Shown here one piece after another: positions 42,394 through 49,453 of a DNA stretch of 64,000 bases. Made by a program: the position numbers and the translations under genes. The stretch lies in NCBI GenBank assembly GCA_947447985.1, contig CANFLX010000001.1, positions 166,841 to 230,840 on the forward strand, read 5' to 3'. A model generated the notes under the pieces. The model had not been told where the DNA came from and searched no databases. It was given only the letters and a program-made list of their open reading frames with translations. The first letter of the stretch is position 1. Each line of letters opens with the position of its first letter. This DNA is from Comamonadaceae bacterium (GTDB lineage Bacteria > Pseudomonadota > Gammaproteobacteria > Burkholderiales > Burkholderiaceae_C).

Positions 42394-44022
42394 ATGCTTG
42401 GTTTGATGCAAAGTCAGCAGTTGCTTATTTCTTCATTGATTGAGTTTGCAGACCGAAACCACCAGGAAGGTGAAATTGTCTCGCGCCGGGTGGAAGGCGA
42501 CATTCACCGCTGCACCTACCGCGACATTGCCCAACGCTCACGCAAAGTGGCCAACGCCCTGGACCAGATGCAACTTGCTTTTGGCGACCGCATTGCCACC
42601 CTGGCCTGGAATGGATACCGCCATTTGGAGTTGTATTTCGGCGTGAGTGGCTCAGGCCGCGTACTCCACACGCTGAATCCCCGCCTGCACCCCGACCAGA
42701 TTGTCTGGATCGCCAACCACTCGGAAGACCAGGTGCTGTGCTTTGACATGACGTTCTTGCCCATCATCCAAGCCGTCCATGCCCGCTGCACCACGATCAA
42801 GCACTTTATTGCGCTGTGCGACGCCGACAAACTGCCCGCAGACTCGGGCATTCCGGGTCTGCAAAGCTACGAAGCCTGGATTGCCCCGCAGTCGGACCGC
42901 TACGAGTGGCCGGTGTTTGATGAAAATTCGGCATCGAGCATGTGCTACACCAGTGGCACCACGGGCAACCCCAAGGCCGCGCTCTACAGCCACCGCTCGA
43001 CCATCCTGCACGCTTGGGCCAGCGCGTTGCCCGACGCCTTGAACATGAGCGCACGCGACAGTGTGTTGCCTGTGGTGCCCATGTTCCACGTCAACGCCTG
43101 GGGCCTGCCGTATTCCGCGGCCATGACCGGCGCCAAGATGGTGTTTCCTGGTCCTGCCATGGACGGAAAGTCCATCTTCGACCTGATTGAGTCAGAGAAA
43201 GTCACATTTGCCGCAGGTGTGCCCACCGTGTGGCAAATGATGCTCGGCCACATGCAGCAAGGCGATTTGCGATTTACAACCCTCAAGCGCACGGTGATTG
43301 GCGGCTCGGCCTGCCCGCCCGCCATGATCAGTGCCTTTAATGATGTGTATGGCGTGGAGGTGCTGCATGCCTGGGGCATGACCGAAATGTCACCGCTGGG
43401 CACGGTGTGTACGCTCAAGAACAAGCACCTGCCCATGAGCGCCGAAGAAAAAATGACCGTGCGTCTTAAGCAAGGTCGCGCCATTTACGGTGTCGAGATG
43501 AAGATCGTGGACGACGCGGGTGCCGAGTTGCCGTGGGACGGCAAAGCCTATGGTGATTTGCTCGTCAAAGGGCCTTGGGTCATCGACCAGTACTACAAAG
43601 GCGAGGGCGGTTCGCCCTTGGTCAATGGCTGGTTCCCCACGGGTGACGTGGCCACCATTGATGCCGACGGTTACATGCAAATCACCGACCGCAGCAAGGA
43701 TGTGATCAAGTCGGGTGGCGAGTGGATCAGCTCGATCGACGTGGAAAACATTGCCATGGCCCATCCTGCGGTGGCGATGGCGGCCTGCATCGGCATGAAA
43801 CACCCCAAATGGGATGAGCGTCCGGTGGTGGTCGTGGTGAAAAAGCCGGGTGCCGACGTGAGCCGTGAAGAGCTATTGGCCTTTTACGAAGGCCGTACTG
43901 CCAAATGGCAAATTCCAGACGATGTGGTGTTCATTGACGCCATTCCGCTGGGGGGCACGGGCAAGATGCAAAAAACCAAGTTGCGCGAAACATTGCGCGA
44001 CTACACCTTGCCTGGCGTGTGA
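42394..44022 (+). CDS. Medium/long-chain acyl-CoA ligase (AMP-forming)
   Basis: Activates a carboxylic acid to its CoA thioester. The 542-aa protein has the adenylation P-loop MCYTSGTTGNPKA (about 184-196), AWGMTEMSPLGTV (about 325), GWFPTGDVATIDADGYMQITDRSKDVIKSGGEWIS (about 410-445) and the C-terminal catalytic lysine in GGTGKMQKTKLRE. These fit the medium/long-chain (FadD3/AlkK-like) branch, not acetyl-CoA synthetase. AAGGGG sits a few bases before the ATG. It precedes an HAAT-type ABC transporter and a beta-oxidation block, so it plausibly activates the imported acid. A terminator-bearing gap separates it from livK. Confidence 0.9.
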   Translation: MLGLMQSQQLLISSLIEFADRNHQEGEIVSRRVEGDIHRCTYRDIAQRSRKVANALDQMQLAFGDRIATLAWNGYRHLELYFGVSGSGRVLHTLNPRLHPDQIVWIANHSEDQVLCFDMTFLPIIQAVHARCTTIKHFIALCDADKLPADSGIPGLQSYEAWIAPQSDRYEWPVFDENSASSMCYTSGTTGNPKAALYSHRSTILHAWASALPDALNMSARDSVLPVVPMFHVNAWGLPYSAAMTGAKMVFPGPAMDGKSIFDLIESEKVTFAAGVPTVWQMMLGHMQQGDLRFTTLKRTVIGGSACPPAMISAFNDVYGVEVLHAWGMTEMSPLGTVCTLKNKHLPMSAEEKMTVRLKQGRAIYGVEMKIVDDAGAELPWDGKAYGDLLVKGPWVIDQYYKGEGGSPLVNGWFPTGDVATIDADGYMQITDRSKDVIKSGGEWISSIDVENIAMAHPAVAMAACIGMKHPKWDERPVVVVVKKPGADVSREELLAFYEGRTAKWQIPDDVVFIDAIPLGGTGKMQKTKLRETLRDYTLPGV

Positions 44023-44025
44023 TTG

Positions 44026-44058
44026 CACTGCGCTGGTGCGCAGTGGATCGCACCAGCG
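44026..44058 (+). ncRNA. Mutually exclusive hairpins in the livK leader (candidate attenuator)
   Basis: CACTGCGC (44026-44033) can pair with GCGCAGTG (44038-44045). Alternatively CGCTGGTGCG (44031-44040) pairs perfectly over 10 bp with CGCACCAGCG (44049-44058). The two stems share bases and cannot coexist. They are followed 30 bases later by a strong terminator and then livK. The arrangement resembles a transcription attenuator, but it may simply be structure downstream of the ligase stop. Confidence 0.4.
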
Positions 44059-44088
44059 TCAAGTTTCTATCTCGAAGGTGACTGAACT

Positions 44089-44119
44089 AGGGTCTACCCG
44101 TAGGGGTGAGACCCTTTTT
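44089..44119 (+). terminator. Strong intrinsic terminator 40 bases before livK
   Basis: AGGGTCT-ACCC-GTAG-GGGT-G-AGACCCT folds into an 11-bp stem with one bulged G and a tetraloop, then five Ts. It ends the ligase transcript or, with the preceding alternative stems, controls readthrough into livK. Too little room is left downstream for a complete promoter. Confidence 0.85.
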
Positions 44120-44159
44120 GTCAAGTAGTCTGCGGGGTGTCCCAATCAAGGAGTTTTCC

Positions 44160-45395
44160 ATGTCTTTTGCTTTGAAATTTACCGCTGCGGCGGTGCTCGT
44201 TTTGGCTGCTGGCGGCGCGTTCGCCCAAAAGGGTGAAACCGTCAAGATGGTTCGTATCGACCCCTTGACCGGCTTGCTCGGTCCGGTGGGCGTGAGCCAA
44301 CTCAAGGGTTACCAATTTTTTGCTGAAAAGTACAGCGACAAAGGCAACCCTGCTGGTGTGAAATTTGAAGTCATTGGCATGGACAACAAGCTCAGCCCCA
44401 CCGAGAGCTTGAATGCCCTGAAGTCGGCGATCGACCAAGGTGTGCGCTACATCATTCAGGGCAATGGCTCTTCTGTCGCGTTGGCCCTGAGCGACGCGGT
44501 GGCCAAGCACAATGAGCGCAACCCAGGCAAAGAGGTGATCTACCTCAACGACTCCGCCGTGGACCCTGACCTGACCAACAGCAAGTGCAATTACTGGCAC
44601 TTCCGCTTTGACGCAGACACCTCCATGAAGATGGAAGCCATGTCGAGCTTCATGGTGGATCAGCCCGATATCAAGAAGGTCTACATCCTGGGCCAAAACT
44701 ACTCGCACGGTGTGCAAGTGGCCAAGTACGCCAAAGAAACCTTGGGCCGCAAGCGTCCCGACATCCAAATCGTCGGCGAAGATTTGCACCCGCTGGCGCA
44801 AGTGCGTGATTTCGCACCCTACATCGCCAAGATCAAGGCGGCCGGTGCAGACACCGTGATCACCGGAAACTGGGGTTCTGACTTGTCCTTGTTGGTCAAG
44901 GCTGCAAACGAAAACGGCTACACCGGCAAATTCTTCACCTACTACGCAGGCGTCACCGGTACGCCCACGGCACTGGGCACCAATGGCGCCGGTCGCGTTT
45001 ACCAAATTGCCTACAGCCACTACAACATGGGTGGCCAGATGGACAAGTGGATGAACGAGTTCAAGGCCAAGTACAACGACGACTTCTACACCGGCTCCAC
45101 CATCCGTATTTTTGAAACGCTGGGTGCGGCCATGGCCAAGGCCAAGTCCACCGATCCGGTCAAAGTGGCAGCAGCACTGGAAGGCATTTCCGTCAAGAGC
45201 TTCAACGGCGAAGTGGAAATGCGCAAAGTCGACCACCAATTGCAGCAACCGCTGTACATGACGGTGTGGCAAAAGGCGGACAAAAAGTACCCCTACAGCC
45301 CCGAGAACACCGGCATGACTTTGGTGCCTGTGAAAGAGTACCCCAACTACGTGTCTAGCACGCCGACCAGCTGCCAGATGAAGCGTCCCGGCTAA
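44160..45395 (+). CDS. livK: ABC transporter substrate-binding protein, branched-chain amino acid (HAAT) type
   Basis: The periplasmic receptor for the LivHMGF permease. The 411-aa precursor has a signal peptide (about 1-22, GGAFAQK). A type I periplasmic-binding fold follows with LTGLLGPVGVSQLKGYQFFAEKYSDKG (about 35-62), YIIQGNGSSVALALSD (about 100-115) and GADTVITGNWGSD (about 238). The track starts 18 codons early; ATG 44160 has AAGGAG six bases upstream. HAAT receptors bind amino acids, urea, amides or aromatic and aliphatic acids. The CoA ligase upstream argues for an organic acid here, which is inference. Confidence 0.9.
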   Translation: MSFALKFTAAAVLVLAAGGAFAQKGETVKMVRIDPLTGLLGPVGVSQLKGYQFFAEKYSDKGNPAGVKFEVIGMDNKLSPTESLNALKSAIDQGVRYIIQGNGSSVALALSDAVAKHNERNPGKEVIYLNDSAVDPDLTNSKCNYWHFRFDADTSMKMEAMSSFMVDQPDIKKVYILGQNYSHGVQVAKYAKETLGRKRPDIQIVGEDLHPLAQVRDFAPYIAKIKAAGADTVITGNWGSDLSLLVKAANENGYTGKFFTYYAGVTGTPTALGTNGAGRVYQIAYSHYNMGGQMDKWMNEFKAKYNDDFYTGSTIRIFETLGAAMAKAKSTDPVKVAAALEGISVKSFNGEVEMRKVDHQLQQPLYMTVWQKADKKYPYSPENTGMTLVPVKEYPNYVSSTPTSCQMKRPG

Positions 45396-45413
45396 TCCCT
45401 CAGCGATTCAGCC

Positions 45414-45450
45414 AAGAGCCCGTGGCGCGGGGTGCCGCAGCGGGCTCTTT
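45414..45450 (+). terminator. Hairpin between livK and livH
   Basis: AAGAGCCCG pairs with CGGGCTCTT around a GC-rich inner loop, followed by TTTCGTATTTTT. Such intercistronic structures after binding-protein genes usually cause partial termination or protect the upstream mRNA, giving more receptor than permease. Confidence 0.7.
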
Positions 45451-45486
45451 CGTATTTTTGCAGTCGGAATTTGGAGTGCGCAGCAT

Positions 45487-46521
45487 ATGGAGTTTTTTAT
45501 TATTTCGACGCTCAATGGCATCAGCTACGGGCTGCTGCTGTTCATGCTGAGCTCGGGTCTGACGCTCATTTTCAGCATGATGGGAGTGCTGAATTTCGCG
45601 CACGCCAGCTTTTACATGCTGGGTGCCTACCTGGGGTATTCGGTCTCGCAGGTGCTGGGTTTTTGGCCTTCGCTGCTGGTGGCACCGCTGTTGGTGGGTG
45701 CCTTGGGTGCGGTGTTTGAGCGCTACTGCTTGCGCCGCGTCCACAAGTTCGGCCATGTCCCTGAATTGCTGATCACCTTCGGCTTGACCTACGTGGTGCT
45801 GGAGCTGGTGCAATTGATCTGGGGTCGCATTGCCATCGAATTCAAGCCGCCCATGGAGCTTCAAGGCCCCGCCTTCACGCTGATCAACGACGCCGTGTCG
45901 GGTTTGCGCATGGTGTGGGGCGCGGCAAGCCCCGAGATGTGCAGTGCTGCGGACCCGGCGGTGCGGGTGGTGTGTTCACCGTTCCCGGCCACGCGTGGCT
46001 TCATGGTGCTGGTGGCGCTCACCATGCTGGTGTCGATCTGGCTTTTGCTGACGCGCACCCGCGTTGGCCTGGTCATTCAAGCAGCACTCACGCACCCCGA
46101 TGCGGTGGAAGCCCTGGGGCATAACGTTCCCCGTGTGCTGATGATGGTGTTTGGCGCAGGCGCTGCGCTGGCGGGTCTGGCAGGCGTCATTGGTGGCAGC
46201 ACCTTTTTGACCGAACCTTCCATGGCCGCCACCGTGGGATCCATCATTTTTGTGGTGGTGGTGGTCGGTGGCATGGGCTCTTTGTCCGGCGCCTTTTTGG
46301 CCTCGCTGCTGATTGGCACCATCCAGACCTTTGCCGTCGCCTTCGACTACACCTTGCTGGGTGCTTTGCAGCAGGTGGGTGTTGCGGTGGGTGCGTCCTT
46401 GAGCTCGAACACGCTGCTCACCATGAAACTGTCGCAGGTCGCGCCTATCCTGCCCTATCTTTTCCTGGTGCTGATTTTGATATTCCGACCCAAGGGTCTT
46501 TTGGGTAACAGGGAAGGATGA
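45487..46521 (+). CDS. livH: Branched-chain-type ABC transporter permease LivH
   Basis: First inner-membrane permease subunit. The 344-aa protein has about eight hydrophobic segments. LivH hallmarks are MEFFIISTLNGISYGLLLFMLSSGLTLIFSMMGVLNFAHASFYMLGAYL (1-49), an N-terminal block common to the family, and VVVVVGGMGSLSGAFLASLLIG (about 255-277). It follows livK after 91 bases containing a hairpin. Its stop overlaps the livM start (ATGA). It acts with livM, livG and livF. Confidence 0.92.
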   Translation: MEFFIISTLNGISYGLLLFMLSSGLTLIFSMMGVLNFAHASFYMLGAYLGYSVSQVLGFWPSLLVAPLLVGALGAVFERYCLRRVHKFGHVPELLITFGLTYVVLELVQLIWGRIAIEFKPPMELQGPAFTLINDAVSGLRMVWGAASPEMCSAADPAVRVVCSPFPATRGFMVLVALTMLVSIWLLLTRTRVGLVIQAALTHPDAVEALGHNVPRVLMMVFGAGAALAGLAGVIGGSTFLTEPSMAATVGSIIFVVVVVGGMGSLSGAFLASLLIGTIQTFAVAFDYTLLGALQQVGVAVGASLSSNTLLTMKLSQVAPILPYLFLVLILIFRPKGLLGNREG

Positions 46522-47801
46522 GCACCATGAATCAGTGGAACGCCCGTATCGGGTCTCTTTGGATGTGGGCCTTTTTCGCAGCCGTCATGTTGCTGGCCCC
46601 CAAAATTTTTAACAGCGGCTTGTCGGTGACCATGTTGTCCCAAATGGGCATTGCCATCATTGCCTGCCTGTCATACAACATGCTCTTGGGCCAAGGCGGA
46701 ATGCTCAGTTTTGGCCATGCGGTCTACACCGGGCTCGGCGCCTTTGTGGCGATTCATGCGCTGAACATGTACGCGGGCGCCGGTCTTCCGGTGTCGCTGG
46801 TGCCGGTGGTCGGTGGCTTTGCGGGCATGGGCTTTGCAGTGCTCTTTGGCTATGTGACCACCCGCAAGTCGGGCACCACATTTGCCATGATCACACTGGG
46901 CCTGGCCGAGCTGGTGTTCGCGATGTCGCTGATGGTGCCGGAGTTCTTCGGCGGCGAGGGCGGCATTTCGGGCAACCGCATGTCGGGCCAGCCGGCGATG
47001 GGAATCACCTTTGGCCCCGCCATCCAGGTGTACTACCTGATCGCGCTCTACACCCTGGTGTGCGTGATGCTGATGTACGCCTTCACCCAGACCCCGTTGG
47101 GTCGTCTGCTCAATGCCGTGCGTGACAACCCCGAGCGGGTCGAGTTCATTGGCTACAACCCGCAGCGTGTGCGCTACACCGCTTTCATCATTGCAGGCTT
47201 CTTTGCCGGTATTTCGGGCGGTCTGGGCGCGCTCAACTTTGAGATCGTCAATGCCGAGGTGGTCGGTGCGGCGCGTTCGGGCGCCTATTTGCTGTTCACC
47301 TTTTTGGGCGGCGCCACCTTCTTCTTCGGACCCATCATCGGGGCGGTGTTGATGGTGCTGGCCCTGGTGCTGCTGAGCGAATTCACGCAAGCCTGGCTGC
47401 TGTACCTGGGCCTGGTGTTCATGGTCATGGTCATGTTTGCGCCAGGCGGCATCGCCAGCTTGCTGATGATGAACCTGCGCGTGGCCAAACACGGCAAGCT
47501 GCGCTCCTTGTTGCCCGCCTACGGCGTGTTGGCTGCGGCCTCACTCGTGTTGCTGGTCGCGGTGGCGGCGCTGGTCGAGGTGATCTACCACCGCCAGCTC
47601 AACGCGACCATGGGCTCTGTGCTGAGCTTTATGGGCCTGCCGCTGGACACCGCCTCTGCCCAGACCTGGCTGGGTTTGCTTGCGGCCCTGCTGCTGGGTA
47701 GTTGGCTGTTTTCCTTGGCCCAACGCCGGTTTGCCGGCCAATGGGACGCTGTCCAAGAAATGATCGAAAAAGAATCCCAATCCGCAGGAGCTGCACCATG
47801 A
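46518..47801 (+). CDS. livM: Branched-chain-type ABC transporter permease LivM, with C-terminal extension
   Basis: Second permease subunit. Family motifs include LSYNMLLGQGGMLSFGHAVYTGLGA (about 52-76), RDNPERVEFIGYNPQRVRYTAFIIAGFFAGISGGLGAL (about 204-240), the coupling-helix region, and GGATFFFGPIIGAVLM (about 268). At 427 aa it is longer than the usual 320-360. The extra 90 or so residues after the normal end hold two more hydrophobic segments (about 340-360 and 378-400) and a charged tail. The start overlaps livH (ATGA) and the stop overlaps livG (ATGA). Confidence 0.9.
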   Translation: MSTMNQWNARIGSLWMWAFFAAVMLLAPKIFNSGLSVTMLSQMGIAIIACLSYNMLLGQGGMLSFGHAVYTGLGAFVAIHALNMYAGAGLPVSLVPVVGGFAGMGFAVLFGYVTTRKSGTTFAMITLGLAELVFAMSLMVPEFFGGEGGISGNRMSGQPAMGITFGPAIQVYYLIALYTLVCVMLMYAFTQTPLGRLLNAVRDNPERVEFIGYNPQRVRYTAFIIAGFFAGISGGLGALNFEIVNAEVVGAARSGAYLLFTFLGGATFFFGPIIGAVLMVLALVLLSEFTQAWLLYLGLVFMVMVMFAPGGIASLLMMNLRVAKHGKLRSLLPAYGVLAAASLVLLVAVAALVEVIYHRQLNATMGSVLSFMGLPLDTASAQTWLGLLAALLLGSWLFSLAQRRFAGQWDAVQEMIEKESQSAGAAP

Positions 47802-48613
47802 GCCAGACTGCACCTTATTCCTCAGATGCCGCGCCGATTGCGCTGGAATTGCGTGATGTTCGCAAGAGTTTCGGCAAGACCGAAATCATCCGGGGCGCCA
47901 GTCTGGCGGTCCGTCAGGGTGAGCGCGTTGCCATCATCGGCCCCAATGGCGCTGGTAAATCGACCTTGTTCAATCTGATCAGCGGGCGCATGGCACCCAC
48001 CAGTGGTGACATCCTGCTCAACAACCATGTGATCAATGGCAAAAAGCCGTTTGAAATCAACCGCCTGGGCCTCTCACGCAGTTTTCAGATCACCAACATC
48101 TTCCCCAAACTCAGCGTGTTTGAAAATCTGCGCTGCAGCGTGCTGTGGAGCCTGGGCTACGGCTACACCTTTCTGAAGTTTCTGGTGGACCTGGACGACG
48201 CCAATGCGCGTGCCCAGGAGCTGATGGAAATGATCGGTTTGGACAAAAAGCGCGATGTGATTGCACTCAACCTGACCTACGCCGAGCAGCGCGCGTTGGA
48301 AGTTGGCATCACCATCGCGGGTGGTGCCAATGTGATTCTGTTGGACGAACCCACGGCTGGCATGAGCAAAAGCGAGACCACCCGTTTCATCAGCCTCATC
48401 AAACAAGTGACCGAGGGCAAAACCTTGCTCACGGTGGAACACGACATGGGCGTGGTGTTCGGTCTGGCCGACCGCATTGCCGTGCTGGTCTATGGCGAAG
48501 TGATCGCCTTTGACACGCCCGACGCCGTGCGCGCCAGCGCCCGGGTGCAAGAAGCCTATTTGGGCTCTTCGGTGGCCGACGCCCAGGCCGGTGAATCGGC
48601 ACAAGGACATTGA
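47798..48613 (+). CDS. livG: Branched-chain-type ABC transporter ATPase LivG
   Basis: One of two cytoplasmic ATPases powering the transporter. The 271-aa protein has intact nucleotide-binding motifs: Walker A IIGPNGAGKSTLFN (about 47-60), Q-loop SRSFQITNIF (about 94), signature LTYAEQRALEV (about 162), Walker B VILLDEPTAGMS (about 181) and the switch histidine in TVEHDMGVVF (about 212). The track begins 32 codons early, inside livM; ATG 47798 overlaps the livM stop. The signature differs slightly from the textbook LSGGQ, as is normal in LivG. Confidence 0.93.
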   Translation: MSQTAPYSSDAAPIALELRDVRKSFGKTEIIRGASLAVRQGERVAIIGPNGAGKSTLFNLISGRMAPTSGDILLNNHVINGKKPFEINRLGLSRSFQITNIFPKLSVFENLRCSVLWSLGYGYTFLKFLVDLDDANARAQELMEMIGLDKKRDVIALNLTYAEQRALEVGITIAGGANVILLDEPTAGMSKSETTRFISLIKQVTEGKTLLTVEHDMGVVFGLADRIAVLVYGEVIAFDTPDAVRASARVQEAYLGSSVADAQAGESAQGH

Positions 48614-48615
48614 AC

Positions 48616-49311
48616 ATGCTGCAAGTTACTGATTTACAAGCCTTTTACGGCAAAAGCCATGTGCTGCATGGCGTCAATCTGCAGGTCGGCGAGGGTGAAA
48701 TTGTGGCCTTGCTGGGCCGCAATGGCTCGGGCCGCTCCACCACCGCCAAAGCCATCATGGGCATGGTGGAAAGCCAAGGCTCGGTGCTCTGGAACGGGCA
48801 GCAGATCCAGGGCCGCAAGTCCTATGAAATCGCCAATTTGGGCGTGGGTTATGTGCCGGAAAACCGCGACATCTTCCCCAAGCTCACGGTGCACCAAAAT
48901 CTCTTGCTGGGCCAAAAGCGTGCAAATAAAAAGCCGCGCTGGTCCTTCGAGGACATGTACCAGATCTTTCCCCGTCTCAAAGAACGCGAACACACCGAGG
49001 CCGGTGTGCTCTCTGGCGGCGAGCAGCAAATGCTGACCTTGTGCCGCACCCTGATGGGCGACCCGGACCTGATCATCATCGACGAGCCAACCGAAGGCCT
49101 GGCGCCCAAGATCGTGGAACTGGTGGCCAGTTACCTCCAGGCGCTGCGCGCGCGCGGCCTGTCGGTGCTCCTGATTGAGCAAAAACTCACGATTGCCATG
49201 GAGATTTCCGACCGCTGCCTGGTCATGGGGCACGGCAGCATTGTGTTTGAGGGCAGCCCCCAGGCGCTGCGTGCCGACAGTGCGGTGCGCAAGGAGTGGC
49301 TGGAGGTCTAA
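48616..49311 (+). CDS. livF: Branched-chain-type ABC transporter ATPase LivF, Walker A lysine replaced by arginine
   Basis: Second ATPase of the transporter, 231 aa. The Walker A region reads LLGRNGSGRSTTAK (about 34-47): arginine stands where the catalytic lysine of GxxGxGK(S/T) is expected, encoded clearly by CGC. The other motifs are intact: signature LSGGEQQML (about 131), Walker B LIIIDEPTEGLAPK (about 153) and LLIEQKLTIAMEISDR. ATG 48616 has AAGGA eight bases upstream and is preferred to the overlapping TTG 48610. Arginine variants may be normal in some betaproteobacterial LivF proteins. If not, LivF would be the weaker ATPase site, with LivG driving transport. Confidence 0.92.
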   Translation: MLQVTDLQAFYGKSHVLHGVNLQVGEGEIVALLGRNGSGRSTTAKAIMGMVESQGSVLWNGQQIQGRKSYEIANLGVGYVPENRDIFPKLTVHQNLLLGQKRANKKPRWSFEDMYQIFPRLKEREHTEAGVLSGGEQQMLTLCRTLMGDPDLIIIDEPTEGLAPKIVELVASYLQALRARGLSVLLIEQKLTIAMEISDRCLVMGHGSIVFEGSPQALRADSAVRKEWLEV

Positions 49312-49362
49312 AGCGGCAGTCCCTGCCGTGACAAATCGGTGGTCTGCCGAACAGAATGCCCC

Positions 49363-49396
49363 TACAATTTGCAAAAAAGAACGACCGTTCTATTTT
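49363..49396 (+). promoter_or_regulatory. Candidate fadB promoter with TetR-type operator AGAACG-AC-CGTTCT
   Basis: A 14-base inverted repeat, AGAACGACCGTTCT (49378-49391), lies 63 bases before fadB. It sits inside a possible sigma-70 promoter, TTGCAA (49369-49374) - 16 bases - TATTTT (49391-49396). An alternative -10, TACAAT, is at 49363. Dyads of this shape are typical of TetR-family repressors, such as acyl-CoA-responsive regulators of fatty-acid degradation in betaproteobacteria. No such regulator is encoded in the window. Confidence 0.6.
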
Positions 49397-49453
49397 GATG
49401 ATTCTCTGTTTCCCCGCCTTTCATTTCGTTCATTCACTTCAAGGATAGCCCGC

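Noticed and set aside
44118-44146. Promoter TTGTCA-17-CCCAAT just before livK
   Set aside because: The -10 is poor and the implied start would fall on the ribosome binding site, leaving no usable leader.
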